DNA of 8,964 bases. Source: an uncultured Clostridia bacterium (GTDB taxonomy: Bacteria > Bacillota_A > Clostridia > Oscillospirales > Oscillospiraceae). Location: positions 1-8,964 of the forward strand of contig CAMGMW010000041.1 of NCBI GenBank assembly GCA_946059285.1. Direction: 5' to 3'. Position numbers and translations under genes: made by a program. Below the pieces are notes generated by a model that ran no database searches, was not told the origin of the DNA, and saw only the letters and a program-made list of their open reading frames with translations. Below, one piece after another: positions 6,108-8,964 of the stretch (the first letter of the stretch is position 1; every line of letters begins with the position of its first letter).

Positions 6108-6135
6108 GGAACGTCCGTTTGGCCGTTCCTTTTTT
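6108..6135 (+). terminator. Intrinsic terminator of the liv operon
   Basis: GGAACG (6108-6113) pairs with CGTTCC (6124-6129). After one T/C mismatch, CC pairs with GG around a GTTT loop, and six T residues follow (6130-6135). The last two T bases of the tract and A6136 are, on the other strand, the TAA stop of the mreB-like gene, so the two convergent units touch end to end. Confidence 0.85.
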
Positions 6136-7165
6136 ATTCCCTGAGCAGACGGCGGCGGGCAATGTTGATGGTCCCCTCCTGCATATGGTTCATCCATGAC
6201 AAGCTCTTACCGCAGCCGTAAGCGACACAGGAATCTGCGTCGTCTGCCAGAACACAAGTCATTCCCGTCCGTTCCTGAAGCACCTTGTCCATACCGTAAA
6301 GCTGGCTGCCGCCGCCGGTGAGCACGATCCCGTTCTTGGCGATATCTGCTACCAACTCCGGCGTAGTCTGCTCCAGAACATCCAGCACCTTGTCCGCAAT
6401 CTGACGTGCAGGGCGCTTGAGGATCTCCATGATTTCATCGGAATCCACCGTGATCTCCTTTGCCAGACCGATTTTCAGATCACGTCCTTTGACCGTCATC
6501 GTCAGTCGTTCAGCGCGTTCTGATACGCTGCCAATCGAGAGCTTGATCTCCTCTGCTGTATTTGCACCGATCAAAACACCGTAATGCTTGCGGACATATT
6601 TGATAATCGCCTCGTCAAACTGTAGCCCCGCTACCTTAATGGAGGAGGAGCAGGCGATTCCGTTCATGGTCAGCACGCCGATATCCGTCGTACCGCCGCC
6701 GATATCCACCACCATATGTCCCTCCGGTGCAGAAATGTCCAAATGCGCTCCCAGAGCAGCCGCCAGCGGTTCCTCGATCAAATAGACCCGACGGGCGCCT
6801 GCTTCCATCGCCGCCTGGATTACGGCGCGTTCCTCGACCTCCGTCACACCGCTGGGCACGCAGACGATGATGCGCGGCTTTACAATGGAAAAACGCACGA
6901 TTCTGCGAAGCATCTCCGTCAGCATACGCGCTGTCAGCTCATAGTCGGAAATGACTCCGTCCTGCAGGGGGTGGATCGCCGCCACATTTCCCGGCGTTCT
7001 TCCAAGCATATTCCTTGCTGCAGCACCGACCTGCAATACCTTGCCCGTGTTTTTATCCACTGCAATCACCGATGGTTCACGCAGAACGATTCCCTTTCCT
7101 GCCGCATAAATCAGCACGTTCGAGGTTCCTAAATCGATTCCAAGATCTTTTGAAAATAAAAACAT
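6134..7165 (-). CDS. mreB: Rod shape-determining protein MreB/Mbl-like actin homologue
   Basis: A 343-residue bacterial actin. It has phosphate-1 DLGIDLGTSN (residues 7-16), the EPSVIAV block (30-36), VPSGVTEVEERAV (103-115), LIEEPLAAALGA (129-140), phosphate-2 DIGGGTTDIGV (154-164), and the adenosine motif GIVLTGGGSQLYGMD (279-293). Length is normal. MreB polymerises on ATP under the membrane and guides cell-wall synthesis in rod-shaped cells; the hydrophobic start MFLF may contact the membrane. AGGTGA (7175-7170) lies 4 bases before the ATG, a rather short spacing. The usual partners mreC and mreD are absent nearby, so this may be an Mbl- or MreBH-like paralogue. Near the C-terminus LADDADSCVAYGCGKSL replaces the more usual DDPL.CVA.GTG wording, a mild divergence. 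Which paralogue it is cannot be settled here. Confidence 0.9.
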   Translation of the reverse strand: MFLFSKDLGIDLGTSNVLIYAAGKGIVLREPSVIAVDKNTGKVLQVGAAARNMLGRTPGNVAAIHPLQDGVISDYELTARMLTEMLRRIVRFSIVKPRIIVCVPSGVTEVEERAVIQAAMEAGARRVYLIEEPLAAALGAHLDISAPEGHMVVDIGGGTTDIGVLTMNGIACSSSIKVAGLQFDEAIIKYVRKHYGVLIGANTAEEIKLSIGSVSERAERLTMTVKGRDLKIGLAKEITVDSDEIMEILKRPARQIADKVLDVLEQTTPELVADIAKNGIVLTGGGSQLYGMDKVLQERTGMTCVLADDADSCVAYGCGKSLSWMNHMQEGTINIARRRLLRE

Positions 7166-7189
7166 ACTGTCACCTACTGTTTTGATACT

Positions 7190-7218
7190 ATTTTCTGATA
7201 AAAATCTTTATTTGTCAG
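7190..7218 (-). promoter_or_regulatory. Candidate promoter of the mreB-like gene
   Basis: Read on the minus strand, CTGACA (7218-7213) is a -35 box with one mismatch. After a 17-base spacer comes GAAAAT (7195-7190), a -10 box matching at four of six positions. It lies about 25 bases upstream of the start codon in AT-rich DNA, after the terminator-like structure that follows comF. The -10 match is only moderate. Confidence 0.4.
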
Positions 7219-7253
7219 AAAAACGCCGCAATTTGCGTCGCCCTTTTGCGGCA
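7219..7253 (-). terminator. Candidate terminator after comF
   Basis: On the minus strand GCCGCAA (7252-7246) pairs with TTGCGGC (7231-7225) across a 14-base loop, and GTTTTT (7224-7219) follows. The 7-bp stem with five T residues resembles an intrinsic terminator for the recD2-comF transcript. Its first arm is also part of a stronger, mutually exclusive hairpin (7267-7243). Confidence 0.5.
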
Positions 7254-7267
7254 GACCGCCGCAAAAG
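7243..7267 (-). repeat. Perfect 10-bp inverted repeat in the comF-mreB gap
   Basis: CTTTTGCGGC (7243-7252) and GCCGCAAAAG (7258-7267) are exact inverted copies with a 5-base loop. No T tract follows directly on either strand. A smaller hairpin, GCGCC/GGCGC (7289-7301), lies just before it in the direction of comF transcription. It may be part of a termination or processing region. Confidence 0.6.
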
Positions 7268-7320
7268 CCGCCTCATAAGTTTCTTGACGCGCCTGTGGCG
7301 CTATGAAAAGCTTCTTTTTA

Positions 7321-7983
7321 TCAAGAATTTTGGACGTCGGAGGCACGGGTTGCCGCCAGTGTTCCGCAGGTCACGCTCTTTGCTCCGGCAGTCAGAAGGA
7401 CACGGCTGCACTCCGACAGTGTCGCGCCCGTGGTAATGATGTCATCGATCAGCAGGATCCGCTTCCCTGCCAAATCCTCAATACACTTGTACGCACCTAG
7501 CACATTCGCCTTTCGTTCAGCAGCGCTGTGCAGTGAGGACTGCGCCTGATTATGGCGCGTTTTGGTCAGCGTCGGTGTGCAAAACTCGCCCAATTCCGAC
7601 GCGGTGGCTTCTGCCAACAGCCTTGCATGATCATAGCCACGCTCACGCCGCCGTTTTTTGCTGACGGGAACCCAGGTCAAAAGGTCAAATTCCACCTGCT
7701 CGCTCAGAAGCTTCATTGCGAGCAGCCTTCCGTAGCACCGTGCGTAAAACTCCATGCCGCTGAATTTAAAGCGACGCACCGAATCCCGGACGTTTCCCTC
7801 ATAATAAAAAACACTGCAGCACTCACGGAAAAACTCTCCGCGCTTGATGCTTTCTCTGATTTCAGGCAACTCTCTGCGGCACGCAGCGCAAATCTCGGTT
7901 TCCCGCGCTTGCAGGAGTTTTCCGCAGAATACACATTTGGGAGGATAAAACAGATCCAGCAAATATTGAACCGCTTTCATCAC
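7321..7983 (-). CDS. comF: ComF family protein, zinc-finger phosphoribosyltransferase-like
   Basis: A 220-residue protein. The N-terminal zinc finger has two CxxC pairs, CVFC (residues 17-20) and CAAC (32-35). The phosphoribosyltransferase domain follows: FKFSGMEFYARCYGRLLA (73-89), VPVSKKRRRERGYDHARLLA (105-124), the block TRHNQAQSSLHSAAERKANV (142-161), and the PRPP-binding motif RILLIDDIITTGAT (175-188). In naturally competent bacteria ComF helps the single-stranded DNA uptake machinery; in many Firmicutes it is kept without known competence. The GTG at 7983 gives a 4-base GTGA overlap with the recD2 stop and has GGAG (7995-7992) 8 bases upstream. The ATG at 7980 is the alternative and would shorten the protein by one residue. 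It is co-transcribed with the helicase gene. Confidence 0.9.
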   Translation of the reverse strand: MMKAVQYLLDLFYPPKCVFCGKLLQARETEICAACRRELPEIRESIKRGEFFRECCSVFYYEGNVRDSVRRFKFSGMEFYARCYGRLLAMKLLSEQVEFDLLTWVPVSKKRRRERGYDHARLLAEATASELGEFCTPTLTKTRHNQAQSSLHSAAERKANVLGAYKCIEDLAGKRILLIDDIITTGATLSECSRVLLTAGAKSVTCGTLAATRASDVQNS

Positions 7984-8964
7984 GGCAACCGCTCCGTCAG
8001 CCGAAAGCGCAGGCCGCTGTATCGCTTGTTGCGCCGGTTGTTCATCGTCATCTGCGCTACAATTTCTTCATTTCCCACAAGAATCAGCAACTCACGCGCT
8101 CGTGTGATCGCGGTATAAAGCACGCTGCGTGTCATCAGCATCGGCGCCCCTGCGAACGCGGCAAATATCACAGCCTTATACTCGCTGCCCTGACTTTTAT
8201 GGGCAGTGATGGCGTAGGCAAGCTCCAACTCTGTCAGCATGTCCGTGTCATAGATGGCTTCACGATCATCAAAGCGGATCCGAATCTGCTCCTCCTGCAA
8301 ATCGATGGAAAGGACCGTCCCGATATCACCGTTAAAAATGCCCGTTCCGGCTCCGCCTCCCGATTTCTTCCATAGTATATCATAATTATTGCGAATTTGC
8401 ATCACCCGGTCGCCTTCACGGAAGCAAATTTCACCGCATAACTTTTCTTTTTTCGACGGATGTGCCGGATTCAGAGCATTTTGCAGTACACGGTTCAAAT
8501 TCACCGTGCCGGTTTCTCCCTTCCGCGACGGGCTGATGACTTGAATATCCGCAGGGGAAATCCCCATATTGTCAGGCAGACGCTTGGCGCACAGCTCGGC
8601 GATCGTCTGCACGACTGCCTCCGCCGAACGACGCTTCATAAAGAAAAAGTCGCGGTCCTTGACATTCAGCACCGGCAGCTCGCCGTGATTCACTGCGTGG
8701 GCATTCATCACAATCAGGCTCTCCTGCGCCTGGCGGAAAATCTCCGTCAGGCAAATCGTCTGCACCACACCGCTGCGGATTAAATCAGCAAACAGGTTGC
8801 CGGCGCCAACGCTCGGAAGCTGATCGGGGTCACCGACCAGAATCAGCCTCGCCTGCTCCGGCAGTGCCAAAAGCAAGCTGTGCATCAAAAGCAAGTCCAC
8901 CATGGATACCTCGTCCACGATCAGCGCATCGCATTTCAGCGGGTCGGCATCGTCTCTCTGGAAG
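7980..8964 (-). CDS. recD2: RecD2-type ATP-dependent DNA helicase, C-terminal part, cut by the window edge
   Basis: The frame is open to the right edge, giving 327 visible residues that start FQRDDADPLKCDALIVDEVSM. Helicase superfamily 1 motifs are present in order: Walker B/motif II DEVSM (17-21), motif III GDPDQLPSVGAGN (44-56), motif IV with the FRQ arginine (about 76-78), GDRVMQIRNNYD (184-195), GIFNGDIGTV (208-217) in the SH3-like insert, motif V YAITAHKSQGSE (250-261) and motif VI LYTAITRAR (282-290). Walker A lies beyond the window. RecD2 proteins are 5'-3' helicases that act in DNA repair without RecB or RecC; a RecD of a RecBCD complex is unlikely because no recB/recC is seen and the partner is comF, as often in Clostridia. 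Its stop codon overlaps the comF start. Confidence 0.92.
   Translation of the reverse strand, partial: FQRDDADPLKCDALIVDEVSMVDLLLMHSLLLALPEQARLILVGDPDQLPSVGAGNLFADLIRSGVVQTICLTEIFRQAQESLIVMNAHAVNHGELPVLNVKDRDFFFMKRRSAEAVVQTIAELCAKRLPDNMGISPADIQVISPSRKGETGTVNLNRVLQNALNPAHPSKKEKLCGEICFREGDRVMQIRNNYDILWKKSGGGAGTGIFNGDIGTVLSIDLQEEQIRIRFDDREAIYDTDMLTELELAYAITAHKSQGSEYKAVIFAAFAGAPMLMTRSVLYTAITRARELLILVGNEEIVAQMTMNNRRNKRYSGLRFRLTERLP

Noticed and set aside
5502..6197. 231-codon minus-strand open frame across livF and the liv terminator
   Set aside because: It overlaps livF, two terminators and the end of mreB, with no start signals or domain.
7306..7318. AAAAG/CTTTT inverted repeat just after comF
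   Set aside because: Only 5 mostly AT base pairs with a 3-base loop and no useful tail; too weak to call a terminator.
7552..8118. 188-codon plus-strand open frame opposite comF and recD2
   Set aside because: Both opposite genes are unmistakable, and this frame has no domain or ribosome binding site.

Overview
The window looks like chromosomal DNA of a Gram-positive, Clostridia-type bacterium, perhaps of the Oscillospiraceae/Ruminococcaceae kind. The reasons are inferred: strong AGGAGG-type ribosome binding sites, a substrate-binding protein made as a lipoprotein (one-membrane cell plan), base composition near half G+C with AT-rich promoter gaps, and the recD2 - comF - mreB-type gene order. 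There is no tRNA, rRNA, CRISPR array, insertion sequence or phage gene. Nearly all genes are recognisable families.

Layout. Bases 1-104 hold the C-terminal tail of an AMP-forming acyl-CoA synthetase. It overlaps by ATGA a DUF1624/HGSNAT-like membrane acyltransferase gene (101-808), which ends at a strong intrinsic terminator (814-853). A short AT-rich gap carries a good sigma-A promoter (970-998) and two CodY-box-like sequences. The promoter reads into a 69-codon ORF (1042-1251) that is extremely rich in Leu/Ile/Val. After it comes a terminator-like hairpin (1263-1295), then a complete branched-chain amino acid ABC transporter operon in the order livJ-livH-livM-livG-livF (1332-6023). The operon ends at an intrinsic terminator (6108-6135) whose T tract includes the stop codon of the converging mreB-like gene.

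On the minus strand, read right to left, are the C-terminal part of a RecD2-type helicase (7980-8964, continuing beyond the edge), a comF-type phosphoribosyltransferase gene overlapping it by 4 bases, a 155-base leader with nested inverted repeats, and an orphan mreB/mbl-like gene (6134-7165).

How the parts work together. LivJ captures branched-chain amino acids outside the cell, LivH and LivM form the channel, and LivG and LivF power it. The transcript probably starts at about 1005, so the Leu/Ile/Val-rich ORF lies in its leader. The leader can be drawn as two mutually exclusive structures, an antiterminator (1228-1275) and a terminator (1263-1292), with the leader ORF's stop codon between the antiterminator arms. 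That is the layout expected of ribosome-mediated attenuation by branched-chain amino acid supply, and it is the most interesting observation here. It is a hypothesis from hand-drawn pairing; a small membrane protein followed by an ordinary partial terminator is the plain alternative.
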